Source: Ligula intestinalis
Lineage: Eukaryota; Platyhelminthes; Cestoda; Diphyllobothriidea; Diphyllobothriidae
Length of the DNA: 64,000 nt
Reading direction: 5' to 3'
Assembly (NCBI GenBank): GCA_036362985.1
Contig: JAYGXS010000004.1
Span: 2,690,488-2,754,487 of the forward strand
The notes beneath the pieces are model-generated. The model was not told the DNA's origin and searched no databases. It was given only the letters and a program-made list of their open reading frames with translations. Shown in pieces: positions 11,300 to 22,799 of this stretch (position 1 is its first letter; every line of letters begins with the position of its first letter). The position numbers were made by a program, and so were the translations under genes.

Positions 11300-14200
11300 C
11301 TTAATTCGTTCAGAATTGTTTTGTCAAATTGATGTGCGACCCATGGGATCCTTCCCGCTAAATTTTTGAATTGTGATATTGTCGTAGAGACGGGAGCTGG
11401 CATGCTAGCAGGGAAACATCTTAGGAGTTCAGAAGTAACGATGGTCAACTTTGTTAGCTAAAATTCACGTCACAACATACAGTCTATTTCCGATAAAAAA
11501 TTATTTTATCGGGAGATTCAGCTGGCAAAAGAAAACCACACTGGAAAATAGTGGTAGAGACAGAGGAAGTTTAAAATACCACAGAATACCAGCCTAGATC
11601 CCAAACAGTAAGGGAATGACCTTTTAAAACTATCTGTACTTCCGCTCGGTAACATTAGAAGGCCATTTAATACGACTGCCAACCCTTTACAAAAACGACC
11701 CAGAACGCAATGTTTAAAAATTGTCCAGCACTTCAAAACGGGTTGAGTCACCGCTAGCGTGTTACCAACTACACACAATAAGGGCAGCATGTTAGAAGGC
11801 AGAAAAATTCGAAAGGAAATTGGTTAGCAAAATCCAGACAGAATCTCAAGATAGGTTCACAACATATATGTACTATAGGAGTCAGTGGTGTACGGTGCTT
11901 ATAGCTAACGTTGTCAAAAAGATGAAAAAAATACAAAGTCAACCAGAGTACAGGTGATCCGTATAAGGCACTTTTCCGAAATTCCAAAGTCCGAAATTTC
12001 GTCGAAAAGCCTACCGATAAACATTTGGCGCAGTTTCTAACAGATGCGTCCGGTTAAGTGGCAATTCATCAGGTCAGGTCAGCAGCAGTACGCATGTAGC
12101 AATGTACGTACAAAACACACACAAGCGGGCTGTATATAGACAGTTGATAAGCAAGCAGTCAGATTGGTGGGGAAGGCTTCGAAAGGCGACCTGCTTCTGG
12201 CGTGTGGTGCTCGCTCCACGTCGTAGGCATCCATCACACACATGAAATGTCAGACACTTCGAAACGAATTTGGCCCTGTAAAAAATGTGCGGCGACTTTA
12301 ATCACATAAGAAATGACGTACCTGCCGTATCTATTTGACGAACATCAGCGTGAGAAGGAGTATTGCATGATACGGACTGGGTGTATCTCCACAAAGACAT
12401 TTACATGCGGGACCGGTGTACCACCAGCTAGGATTTCGCTCAGCTGATTAACACGATCGCCCAAGCATTAGTTCGGTGCAGACGGTGTTTTAGAACCAGA
12501 AAGCACCAACAGCATGAAAGCAAGCACTAGTGAGGATTGGCCAAGCAATCGACTAGGCCTCGTATGAATCCTCATTCTTCTATTGTGCAGTTACACACGT
12601 ATTACAACAATACACGTTGCATTCCCTATTGAAATAACCTCTACTTACATAGGCTTTGCTACTGCACGCTTGCAGTCACATAAAGATAATACCTCGGCCC
12701 GTCTGGATGACTAGGTCTACGGCCTTGACTGTTTTACAGACCATACGTCGGTCCTATTCCGGATTGGAAGCAGCAATCTGACGTCGAGAAATAGATCGTG
12801 CCCGATCACCAGAACGAAGGTTTCCAGAATAACAGGGACCACCCAGAGCGCAGATGTCATCCAGTAACAGACAAAGCAGTCCACGACATTCTACCACTCG
12901 TGAACCCATTGGCTTATGCATAAACAGTTCACAATTCCCAGAGGGAGAGATGTTAACAGCCCTGCGTATAGGAACCGGCAGAGTAACGATAGCCACCAAT
13001 TTAAGCTCAACATTAAAAGTCAGTTATGCTGTGTGGCTGATAGATGCAGTATGCTACCATTTATTCTTCGTTAGATTAATCTAAGCTTTTTCCTTCCTTG
13101 TGTCCCTTACACCGCTGAATACTAACCCTGCTTTCTTTTCATTTCGAACAAGTGACCATATTGGAAGGAAATTGACGTAAAGGCGTCGATCAACGTTCGG
13201 ACACGGCAACAAAAATCCGAAAAATGATTGACAGAATATCTGACTTCGCGACCACCAAAAGACCAATGTTCGGCTATGCAATTATTGCCACAACTATGTG
13301 CCCTCTAAGTAACCCACTTAAAACGATATGATTCGATCATTTTAGGATGCATAAATGCTCCGTTAAATTATCTTATGGTCCTTTTTAAAAGAAAATTATT
13401 AACATCAGAAAAGGTAACTAAAAATTGTTTATTTTTATGAAACGTGTTGTCGTTTTCTGTACTTTGTTCGATTTACATGAAAGGTCGTCGTGCAGGAATA
13501 GAGCACGAAGTTTAGCGTGACGCAGTCCAAACATGTTGCGAATGCAAATTCTTATAAATCCTGCACAATTCAAATATTACTTTGGCGATTTATTTTTCTC
13601 AAACCTCGTAAATAGTTAGCACTCTGACCACTTTCACCTATGGTTCAGGTTCAGTTGCAGTTGAAGGACAAAGTGTGCAACAATAAAACTAACGCGCCCG
13701 ATCGTAGGGTTCCTTAAACGCTGCCATTTGATAAACTGCTTGTTAAAGTTATTGCAGTGGCAGGATAGCTCACCTAATAGCAAGTAGTGCTGGAATCGCA
13801 TTCGATTCGTAGTCTTCAACTTAACAATTTACTGTTTGATTAGTATTCAATTTGTCCTTCATCTGGAATGAATATCTAGGTCTAGAGCTCGAGCTGCAGT
13901 AACCCCAAAATACAGAGTTTTTATTTTCAGCCTTACAGGGTACCTTTTTACCCGCTATAACCCCCTTTTTTCAAAACGCAGTAGTAGATTAGCACAGTAA
14001 TGGTAGCTGGGGAGCAAAAGATAAGACTTAACAGCAATCGCGAAAAAGGAGCATTGTAATGGTCAGTGGGTGTACAACAATATATGACTCCAGAGAAAGC
14101 AAAAAGGGGGAATGTTCGGTGGTGTACAATTCTGCACTAAAAGCCGGACTCAGTACGTTCATTTGGGAGTGGTATGGAGTCCTAGTTGAAGGTCCTGGCC

Positions 14201-15140
14201 CATCAAAATCTCCTTATTTGTAATCTGCAAGACTGAGAGTACAAAACTTTTATATCAAGTTTTTATAATTAGTGATGAGCGTAGTGTGAACATAAGGTAC
14301 CGCATTTTAAAGTGAAATCCCCATTTTGGCGGCGGCGCTTGGGCAATTTGTACATCCTTCACATCAATCGACAGTGAGCGTTTTGTAGAAATTTTCTTCT
14401 AATATTGCCCCGGTCCACGTGGTGTTAATTGCAGCACCGAAAGCCAGCCTCTGTATATGAGGTCATATCGAAATAGATTATGGCCTGAGGCGACGACAGG
14501 AGTCCACAAACTGCAGTTTGGTATTGTCCTCTCCCATACCGCGAAAGATAACATGAACCGTAATTTGGTCAAACAACATTTCCTTTAGACCATATAGTTC
14601 TTCATGCTTCAGCAAAAACTGTCCAGCAAGCTTGTAGCTTACGGCACCCCCTCCCTACAGCAATGTGGGCGAATGAGAAAACAGATTGCTGCAGATAGAA
14701 ACAACAAATGCTTCCGATACTTTGACATTAGTAATCTTTCAGACCAACCACACCTGTATATAGTATGAAGTTACGCAATCGAGTGCCCTTTTTAGTATCC
14801 AGCTCACTAGGAGATCTAGCTTGCTGATTAAATTCTCTTGGTAAATAAGGACCAAAATATAAATCCCCCCCTCCATAGTGCCTACGGCTTCTCCAGAAAA
14901 CTTTTACTTTGTACCTTGTGGGCTTTCAATCCACATCTTCAGCAGCTGTCACATTACTCCTAGGTAAACTAGGTGAAAGGGGTCTAAGGGTAAACGACTT
15001 ACCATAGCAAAATATCATAAGAAGGGTGACCTGCAAATACGATGACAATCACCCGTTTGGCTATAGAAATCTTTGTCACTTCTTCTATATTTGCTAACAA
15101 TATCGTAAACAACTTTTATCCATGTTGGACGATTGACACC
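11300..15140. other. Intergenic stretch, no gene seen
   Basis: I find only short scattered open frames here and no protein motif, RNA gene or clear repeat. The ORFs at 11518-11987, 12754-13084 and 13634-13819 have no recognisable features. Confidence 0.5.
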
Positions 15141-15142
15141 TT

Positions 15143-15641
15143 TCATCCAACAACGCTCGCACCCAGAGTAAGAATTAACATTCTAATATACTTGATGAAA
15201 ACCATAACAGGACCATCGCAAATGATAGTTCCCATTTTAAAGTCAAGCGTTCGGTCGAAACCTTTAACATAAAGCCCAGTTCTAGGGCAGACAGGAAAAT
15301 CCATCCTCATGGGCTTGCTCTCCATCTATAGCTTAATAGGTAACAATGTTTTTTTCCTTTCATATGCACTGAAGGATGACTAACCTGCTTCGTGAGACTG
15401 CTCTGAAGCCCTATGTGAAAATTCTCCCACTGCCCATAGTCGTCACGGGAATCCACTTGCTTGATCTGCCCCGAAGCATATGACCGTCTGAAAGTAGCTC
15501 CAATGCAGCGCCTTTCAAGATTTTAAGAAGTTTGGTAATATGACCTGTTGAAAGGCTTAGCTTATGATCATTCATTTGGATACTTGACAATTCAGCGGTG
15601 AATTCAGCTGACGAAGACATCCCATTGCTCTTTTCATCCAT
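15143..15641 (-). pseudogene. tnp2/EnSpm-like transposase, degraded copy 1
   Basis: Read on minus, this copy shows TKLLKILKGAALELLSDGHM and TMGSG, then, after frame changes, ENFHIGLQSSLTKQVS, NIVTY*AIDG, IICDGPVMVFIKYIR and YSGCERCW. The same blocks in the same order occur in copy 2 at 21.1-22.0 kb. The combination LLKIL...L..D.RTL, then HFG, the LxIDGxP block, ICDAPARAF and YxGCERCW is what I know from tnp2-type (EnSpm/CACTA-like) transposases spread in animal genomes. This copy has at least three frameshifts, several stops, and a deletion after AIDG, so it is dead. No terminal repeats or target duplications were found. Confidence 0.65.
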
Positions 15642-16986
15642 GGAGACTGAAATGTGTCGAAAAGGGAGATCTTCGACGACAGACGGTTCCCAAAGTCAGG
15701 AAGTCAGTAAAACCAAATAGGTAAGAATGTGTACTGTGAAAAGGCGCTAATAAAAGGCTCTGCAGAAACAAGCCGCGCACATTGAATAAGCCAGTTGACG
15801 TGTTTCTGGTCTGTGTCCGCGCAGAGGTTATTGACTCTAAATGCACCCGCCAGCCAATCAGCAGAAGGTGCATAGCTCGCGAGAAAAAAGGCTAGACATA
15901 AAAATGACATTGAAACTTCACGCGATGGTCACTTCCACATTGTTTGCGGCTAAGGCCTGATGAGTCACTTTGGGCGCTCTAGAGAGCGTGGAAGTGGAAA
16001 GTCACGTGTGAGCTTGCAGCCGGACATGCGATAAAAGTGTCAGATTGAGACCAATCGCAAAACCTCTACAAATGCAGCCAGAATCACTGAATGAAGAATT
16101 GCCGAATGAAGCATTGGATAGCACATAGGTTGAAAATTCAGAAGAAGACGATATTTACATCACATTCTGCTCAAATTTAAGCATTCTTGCAAAAGAACTC
16201 TGCTTAACTTGTTTTAGAAGTGAACTCATACATACAGGCTTCCATATGCTAATAAGAGCACGATATTTGCCTCAATCAGACGCCACACTTCCATATAGAA
16301 ACAGTGGCGTGAGTGACGAAAAAATGATATCTCCAATAAATAATTATGAAAAATACATCATTAAATTTTATATTTTATGCCCGGAAAGCCTCGTCATTGC
16401 AAACTTAGTGCTATGGAAAAATAAATACAAAGTTGATAAATGCTGCTCTCCATGAAACAGCAACATAGACAGAGGGAGCGTTTGGTAGTGTTGGTAGATT
16501 AATTCATATTAACCAATATATCACCAACATAGTCTTCAACGCATGGTGAAATAAGGAGGAAGCAGTGAAAAAAACTCCTACCTTTTAAGCTAGGGCGGAG
16601 TTCAGTGAACCCCCGCTTAAAAAAACGAAACGTAGGCGAAAAAAACTGCTTCAACAAAATTAAGGGGGTTGGTTAAGAGGATTGATTGTAGTGCAAATGA
16701 GACAGGACTGTTGATGAGAACGAAGGAGGGTTGGAAACGCTGCTTGTAATTTGAGAAATCATATAACAGCAGAGGCTGTCGTTCACCATTGTAACACCGC
16801 CAGACTGTCTTCATGATCAACCATCAGGGAAGTGAGACCGGAGGAGGCCAACGCAGACAACAGGGTCGACAAGAGAGTAACTGGCAGAGGTCACCTGATC
16901 ATCAACGAAACGCCGGAGATGTGACCTTGTAGACTGCGGAGTTTAGCGACGAGCTGGCGAAAATAGCAGAGCCTCCACGAGCACGA

Positions 16987-19011
16987 CTAAAGACAATAAA
17001 GCCTATCGTCGGGGTTGTAAAACAGAAAATGGAGAAAACGGCAATGATGACTGGACAGAGAAGTGGACGAAACATCGTTGCAATTATCACTCAAAGAAGG
17101 AAGAAATAGACATGTATGGAAAAAAATTGATATAAACAGAACCAACTCAGTTACCAGGGGACCGTTTTCAAAGTCCAAAAATTGTGTGTTTGGGAAGGAG
17201 ACGGATAACAAGGACTTTATATCTTCCGAAGTTAAGTGTTTGCGTAATTTGACATTAAAAACTGCTAAGTTAGACGACAGCCTAATTTAGAGGGGAATAT
17301 TATTCCAGAGGAAGGCATACTTGGAGGCAAAGAAGTGAGAATGGTTCGAAGTGGAGCTTAAGGGGGGTGCAATAATCCTGGAGCAATTACAAGTGGCATA
17401 AGGTCTATCTGCGGGAATGAGATCGTTGCATCGTGAAAGGTTAGGGGTAGAGTTAACGCGAAAAAGGAAACAGAGGCCCGCATCGAGTCTTCTGACCCAA
17501 AGAAATGTCATGCTCGCTAACTGACATCTCTCCGTATAAGAAATCGTGGATCAAGGAAGAGCAAATATTTTGCGAGTAAATACCCTTTGTACATTTTCAA
17601 ACTTACCATGGTCAGCAGCATTCGTTAGACCAAACAGGGGACAGCAGTATTCATCGATAGGTAGAACATGCATACGAAAAAGTTTTAACTTTATTTCTAG
17701 CAGGAAGAAATTGTGTGATATAAAACCACATATCTGTGCAGCCTTCGCAGATATTGGATCAGCATGAGACGACAATGCTAGTTCATTTGTGTAGCTTAGA
17801 CCTAAGTCTTTTATAGTGGATCGTTCTAAAAGTGGATTATTTTGAAAGACTAGGGGACGAGAAAGCTTGGCGGGACCGAAACTTGGATGGAGAGAATTCC
17901 ATCTGCCAGGAAGCACTCCAACGTGAGAGTGTAAGTAGGTCCGCATTTATTTTATTAACGCATATACTTGCCGTGTCCTTAGAAAATGAGTATGTGCATT
18001 TGAGGTCGTCTGCATAAGTGAGATTGTGGGAATTTTTAAGAACAGTCGAAATTTCGTTTGTGTATAGAACGAAGAGTAAAGGACCCAAAACAGTGCCTTG
18101 AAAAGCGCGACTCGTGATCAGCTGAGAAGTGGAATAACTGTTACCTACTAGGACCTTCTGGCTGCGGTTAGACAAGTAGGAACCGATGAAGTCGAGGAGA
18201 GGGGGACGGATGCCAATGGCTTCCAATTTTAACAGAAGCCGTATGTGCGGTACCTTGTCGAAGGCTTTACTCAGGTCAAAGTAGATAACAACCACGGATT
18301 GCCGCTCATTACGGAGGGAAGAGACGTGGTTAAGAAAAGCTAAGTGACACGTCTCGCATGATCTTCCGGTTAGAAAACCATGCTGCAAATCACTTAAAAG
18401 TTTATTTTTTAGGCAAAAATCGAGAATTTGATTAAAAATTATCTTCTCCAGAAGTTTAGCTAGGTCCGCGGTTTTATGAACACCGCGGTAGTTATTTATG
18501 TCTGAACAAGATCCTGATTTTAAGACTGGAAGAATAATGGATGTCTTCCAAGTGTCAGGAAAGTAACCATTGAAGAGATAGACTGAAAATATATGGCTAA
18601 GTAATTTGGGAAAGGTCGATGCCTTTTGATAAGTGATTTGGGGATACCATCAGTTCCAGAAGACTTCGAGATTTTAGACAAATTATATGCTTACGAATGA
18701 ATTCTATGGAGAAATCAATGTTCCCGAGTTTATTGTCTGAGTATGGTTGAAACGACGGGACCGGATCGTATTCTATCGTAAAATGCAATCCTTAGATGCA
18801 CAGTTAGCGAACTAGTAGACCTATCTTTCAGCTGCCTCCTCAACTTCTTCAGTCTGGGCAAAAGAAAATGACGGACGGTCAATTCTGGTGTGTAGGGTTT
18901 TGCAATTTTAGTGGGCACAAATTCCAGCATTTTATTAGAAATGACCGACATGATTGCGGAAAGATATGCAGCGTCATTAATGGAGGAGAGGCTCTGCCGA
19001 TCTAATGCCAA
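16987..19011 (-). mobile_element. CR1/jockey-type LINE, decayed copy A
   Basis: Minus-strand blocks appear in the expected order. They are a linker region (19011-18730), reverse transcriptase fingers with NNYRGVHKTADLAKLLEKII and QHGFLTGRSCETCHLAFLNH, palm VVIYFDLSKAFDKVPH and QGTVLGPLLFVLYTNEI, catalytic LTYADDLK (all within 18590-17837), then thumb STIKDLGLSYT and a C-terminal part ending near 17287. Lower open frames to about 16987 are probably tail or UTR. Frameshifts occur at about 17.9 and 18.4 kb. The endonuclease is missing or not recognisable, consistent with 5' truncation. It is most similar within this window to the LINE at 59.7-63.9 kb. Confidence 0.8.
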
Positions 19012-19149
19012 TCAGCGGGACAGCCTTCAGTTGAACTTACCAATCATGTTGCGAGGATTCACGTGCAAGCTCCCGTGGCGTACATGGGTGCTTGTACCAA
19101 CCAATGAAATTAAAGGATCTACATTGTCGAACGACTGTAATGCTCTATA

Positions 19150-20720
19150 GTGTAGACTTGTTAATAGATTTGTTGCACAACGCATTATATTTTCACTTAT
19201 TCACGGCATGGCCTCTTTTCAGAAAGTTCTTTTGTAAAATGCCGCATGTTTTTTCTCAATAAAATAAATTCTGTTAAATAATTTCAGCCGTATGTGGCTA
19301 TTTTCTTTTTCGATCTTTCACCATAACGTTTCATTGGCAACTGTTAGTTAAAATCAAAGCTTTTCAAAATTACCCCGTTCTTTTTGAATTGCAATAACAT
19401 TTTATGACCTCTTTTTTAAAATGAGACACCTTTTGAAGACGATAGGACATTGCTGATTAAACACGTTATGCTTTTCTCTAGTCTGATGATCACAAATAGG
19501 TATATTCTTTGTCTGAGTAGACGCACACATTTTTGGAAAAAAATTCATACAGCCATGAATTTTTTTTTCTTTTGCATTATCTGGCAATGTTCAACCGTTT
19601 TTATAATGAGTTATTCACCTTACAAATATTAATTATATTATTTTGTTTAATTAAATCAGCACTTACGGTCATATACTAAATTGTTTACTTACACATTTTA
19701 AATCACAAGAAGCGGAACGGTAGTCATAAGTTTCTTGCTATCTTTTTCAGTTTATTCTGGTAATTGGCCTTAAAATCCACGCCCTTTTGAAACTGTTTTC
19801 TATATATCCTTAACTCCAAGGTATGGTTTCTTCTAACAGATATCATTATATCAAGTATGTTTATCGTCTGGCAGTACCCGAATAGCAAAATAACCACGAA
19901 TTTACCACGAATTCACGACTAATTCGTACGAACTTTCGTTTGAATTTGAAATTCAAACTTGTACGAAAGTTCGTACGAAAATTCATTGCTCAAATTTTTT
20001 CGCACAGTGGGAGGCCTTCTTCTAAAAAAACCTCCATTCGCACGATATTCCCCCATAGCACCTTTTTGAAGTCTGCTTTTAGTGTAAGAAAACTTTATTT
20101 AACGTTAAATATTATAAAAATACGTGTATAAAGAATATGTTCATCTGGATTGTTCATTGGTATTTTAAATCTCATCCGAGGGGCCGGGTTGGGATTCGGA
20201 CTCTGGAATTTAAAAAAAAGCAATAGATTACAGTCTGCAGAGGAACATACGAAAGATTTCGTCATTATTTGCGTTAACTTACTGACCATGTACCTCTCCG
20301 CGGCTTCTCTTAACAACCGCTTCAGGTTACGGTCGTAACATTTTCTGAATGCAACATTAAAATCTTCCTCGTAAGCCTTACGATCAACGGTGTATGATAT
20401 GCGAGAAATTGTGAAGGCCTCCGATGGATGGTATTTTACAGTAAAATTAATAGTAATTACACAATATTACTTTATAAGCCTTGGTTTTAAAGAAGGCATT
20501 CTTGCCCATTTGCCGGCCATACTGTGTAACATCTTCAGTTATTCTGTCAGTGAAAAGAGTCTGAAAGACCCTTTCTACGAAAGCCGACACGTCGGTTGCG
20601 TCGAAAGTTGAGAAGAATGCTGTCTAGTCACTTTAGTTTCAAGAAGGGTGCACTTAAAACTTGCTTGCGGATATCCTTATTATATAAGGTCCGGTCGAAG
20701 TCCACTAATTCATTCCAAGA
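19150..20720. other. AT-rich intergenic stretch with one strong palindrome
   Basis: The stretch holds no supported gene. A near-perfect hairpin lies at about 19919-19985 and is reported separately. The open frames 19402-20611 are short and featureless. Confidence 0.5.
19919..19985. repeat. Palindromic hairpin sequence
   Basis: The left arm AATTCGTACGAACTTTCG...TTTGAATTT is mirrored by AAATTCAAAC...CGAAAGTTCGTACGAA on the right. The match is essentially complete apart from a few unpaired bases. It could be the fused ends of a small foldback element or a cruciform-forming sequence. Confidence 0.7.
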
Positions 20721-20939
20721 TTATGCCTTCGGGATGAGTGACCTTTGACTAGGGACAGAGGTCCCAGTCGCAGGCTGCACTTCCCTATTCACAGTTTGCA
20801 TAAGAAAATTTTCAAGGCGAATCAGCTGCTCTTCCAGGCGCTCTCCGTGCATAATTTCATGTCGCCTGTTTTCCATTAACGTCTTTAGAATCCCCTTCAA
20901 AGCCTTCTTGATGGGCTTATTCGAGCCCCTCTTCAGCCG
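20721..20939 (-). CDS. Unrecognised 72-residue open segment, charged helix
   Basis: The minus strand reads from just after a possible acceptor (gatag, ending 20940) to TAA at 20721-20723. The segment is rich in Lys, Arg, Glu and Leu and looks helical (GILKTLMENRRHEIMHGER, LEEQLIRLENFLMQ), with a polar tail ending SLIPKA. Its composition looks coding. It lies just downstream of transposase copy 2 on the same strand, so it may be the C-terminal part of that gene or an exon of an unknown gene. I do not recognise it. Confidence 0.35.
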   Translation of the reverse strand, partial: RLKRGSNKPIKKALKGILKTLMENRRHEIMHGERLEEQLIRLENFLMQTVNREVQPATGTSVPSQRSLIPKA

Positions 20940-21109
20940 CTATCGATGGTGGCGTTTATGACTGCTGCCTAAGAAGAAGTATGAATTAGTGTGATTGCTT
21001 ACCTGGGTAAGGTAGTGATCTCCCCGACGGCATAGTCACCACACTCCTTGAGTCAGAAGAGGATTCCTGCGGCATAAGTTAGTGACGGTACGGTGAAAAT
21101 AGTCAGCGC

Positions 21110-22044
21110 ATCGCTTACGGTCACTAATATTTACGTTATAATCTTATGAAATTCACGATCATATTTGCCCTCTATCCAGCATCGCTCACAGCCATACTTG
21201 GCATCCAATTTTTAATTTGCTTAATGAATGCCCTTGCTGGAGCATCACAAATTATGGCTGCTAAACAAAATTCCAGGATCCTGTCGATTTCGTCGACACG
21301 CAGACCATGTCTACGTAAATTTTTCAGCTCATTTACTAATGGCATACAAGAATACTGCACATCCGACGGTTTATCGCGACCGCAATATACTCCTTCAACA
21401 AAAATATCGCCACTTAATGGCTCCATAATGCACCCTAAAATGGGCCCAAAATGCTCTCCGGTTTTCTTTTTTATTGGTATACCATCAATAGCTAAATAGG
21501 TAACTATCTTACTGTTCTTAACAAGCGTGGAATTGAGACTGACTTGTGCCGTCAGCTGCCTGATATGTCCTATATGAGCATACTAACCGCTACCCATTGG
21601 CATTATTTCGGTTTCGGTGTCTTCCGACCGCATCAAAGTTCGACCATCAGCAGATAGATCCGGACAAACACGCCTAAGGATCTTCAGCAGGGTAGTCATA
21701 TGAATGGTTGGCGTCTTCGATTTGACTGCCCAAGCTCAAAGCGCATCTTCCATACTAAGCTTCTCTTCTGCAATTGGTAGTGAACCTCCAGGTTCGCCAT
21801 CTTCGCATTTGGAAACCTGCGGCTGTGATCTCCGAAACGCACCCTCTTCATCACTCGAAATTTGCTGTTCCCAATCTGATTCAGAAGAAGAGGATGAAGA
21901 GGAAAATTTTCTTATGCTACAGCCGAAGGCTGATGCGTGCGACGTGAAAAGTTCGTCATATTTCTCATCAAAGTTATGAACACGTTCCAAAAGTACTGGT
22001 TTACTACGCCTATAACGGGTAATCCTCGAAACAGGCTTTGACAT
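21110..22044 (-). pseudogene. tnp2/EnSpm-like transposase, degraded copy 2
   Basis: From ATG 22044 the minus strand reads MSKPVSRITRYRRSKP, an acidic/serine-rich region (FSSSSSSSESDWEQQ), then AWAVKSKTPTIHMTTLLKIL, CPDLSADGRTLMRS, MGSG, YAHIG, VTYLAIDGIPIKKKTGEHFG, PILGCI, LAAIICDAPARAFIKQIKN and, after a frameshift, KYGCERCWIEGKYDREF. These are the conserved blocks of tnp2-type transposases. The reading is continuous without introns but contains TGA before AWAV, TAG right after MGSG (where relatives have Glu), and the frameshift before YGCERCW. It is therefore a pseudogene, better preserved than copy 1. The upstream 200 bases may hold its old promoter; I see no terminal repeats. Confidence 0.75.
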
Positions 22045-22477
22045 GCTTGAAAAATCGTCACAGATACACAAATTAGGTAATATAGACCAAAGGCAACTTT
22101 CAGGAAGCAATTCGACCGCTCAACAGCGAGACAATGCACCAAATCGCACTCCTAAGCGTGAGACGGCTGCTCACAGATAAGGGCATATCGATTTTCCAAT
22201 AGCTCAGCGCGAACGCATTTGCGCCCCTAGCAACGGGGCATACGAGTCATATAGCAACCAATCAGATTCAGCCCTGATTTTAGCACGACATTTCGTACCT
22301 CGATTATGCAAATTTTGCTATTAGGGTAGAAACTGATCTCGGTCGGTGCGCACTCGAATATCTTTAAATTTGCTAAATGGTTTTGGGACAGTGAGAAAAG
22401 ATTTGTAAGGAAGAATAAGCACACGTGGGTGAAAACTTCTGATAAACAAATAAAAATCTGATATATAAAGTGCCCTA

Positions 22478-22785
22478 ATAGAAAAACGCTAGTGCCGTCA
22501 CGCTACTCTGCGTGCACGTGATTAGCCCCCCCCCCTCACTTGCACTTGTCAAAAGGTGTCAAGCTTTTGTCTGCATAGACTAGATCCAACTTAGCCCAGA
22601 TTTCGATGGCGGGATGCCGGCACCAGCTAGAGGGAGGGATGGTATCCCCCCTGACACAAGGGGTGACGCCGACTAGGAACGATTTGCGCATGTCGCCTGG
22701 GGGCACATCTATGCGTGTGCGCAACGCAGGGACAGAATAGCGCAACGGCGCTAGGCGACTTCGCGCGGCGCTAGCGTTTTTCTAT
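22478..22785. mobile_element. MITE-like element with 20-bp terminal inverted repeats
   Basis: The left end ATAGAAAAACGCTAGTGCCG (22478-22497) and the right end (22766-22785), whose complement reads ATAGAAAAACGCTAGCGCCG, match at 19 of 20 positions. The 308-bp unit is GC-rich inside AT-rich surroundings and has no coding capacity. No clear target-site duplication was seen. The terminal sequence does not let me assign a superfamily. Confidence 0.7.
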
Positions 22786-22799
22786 CACAATGCACCAGT

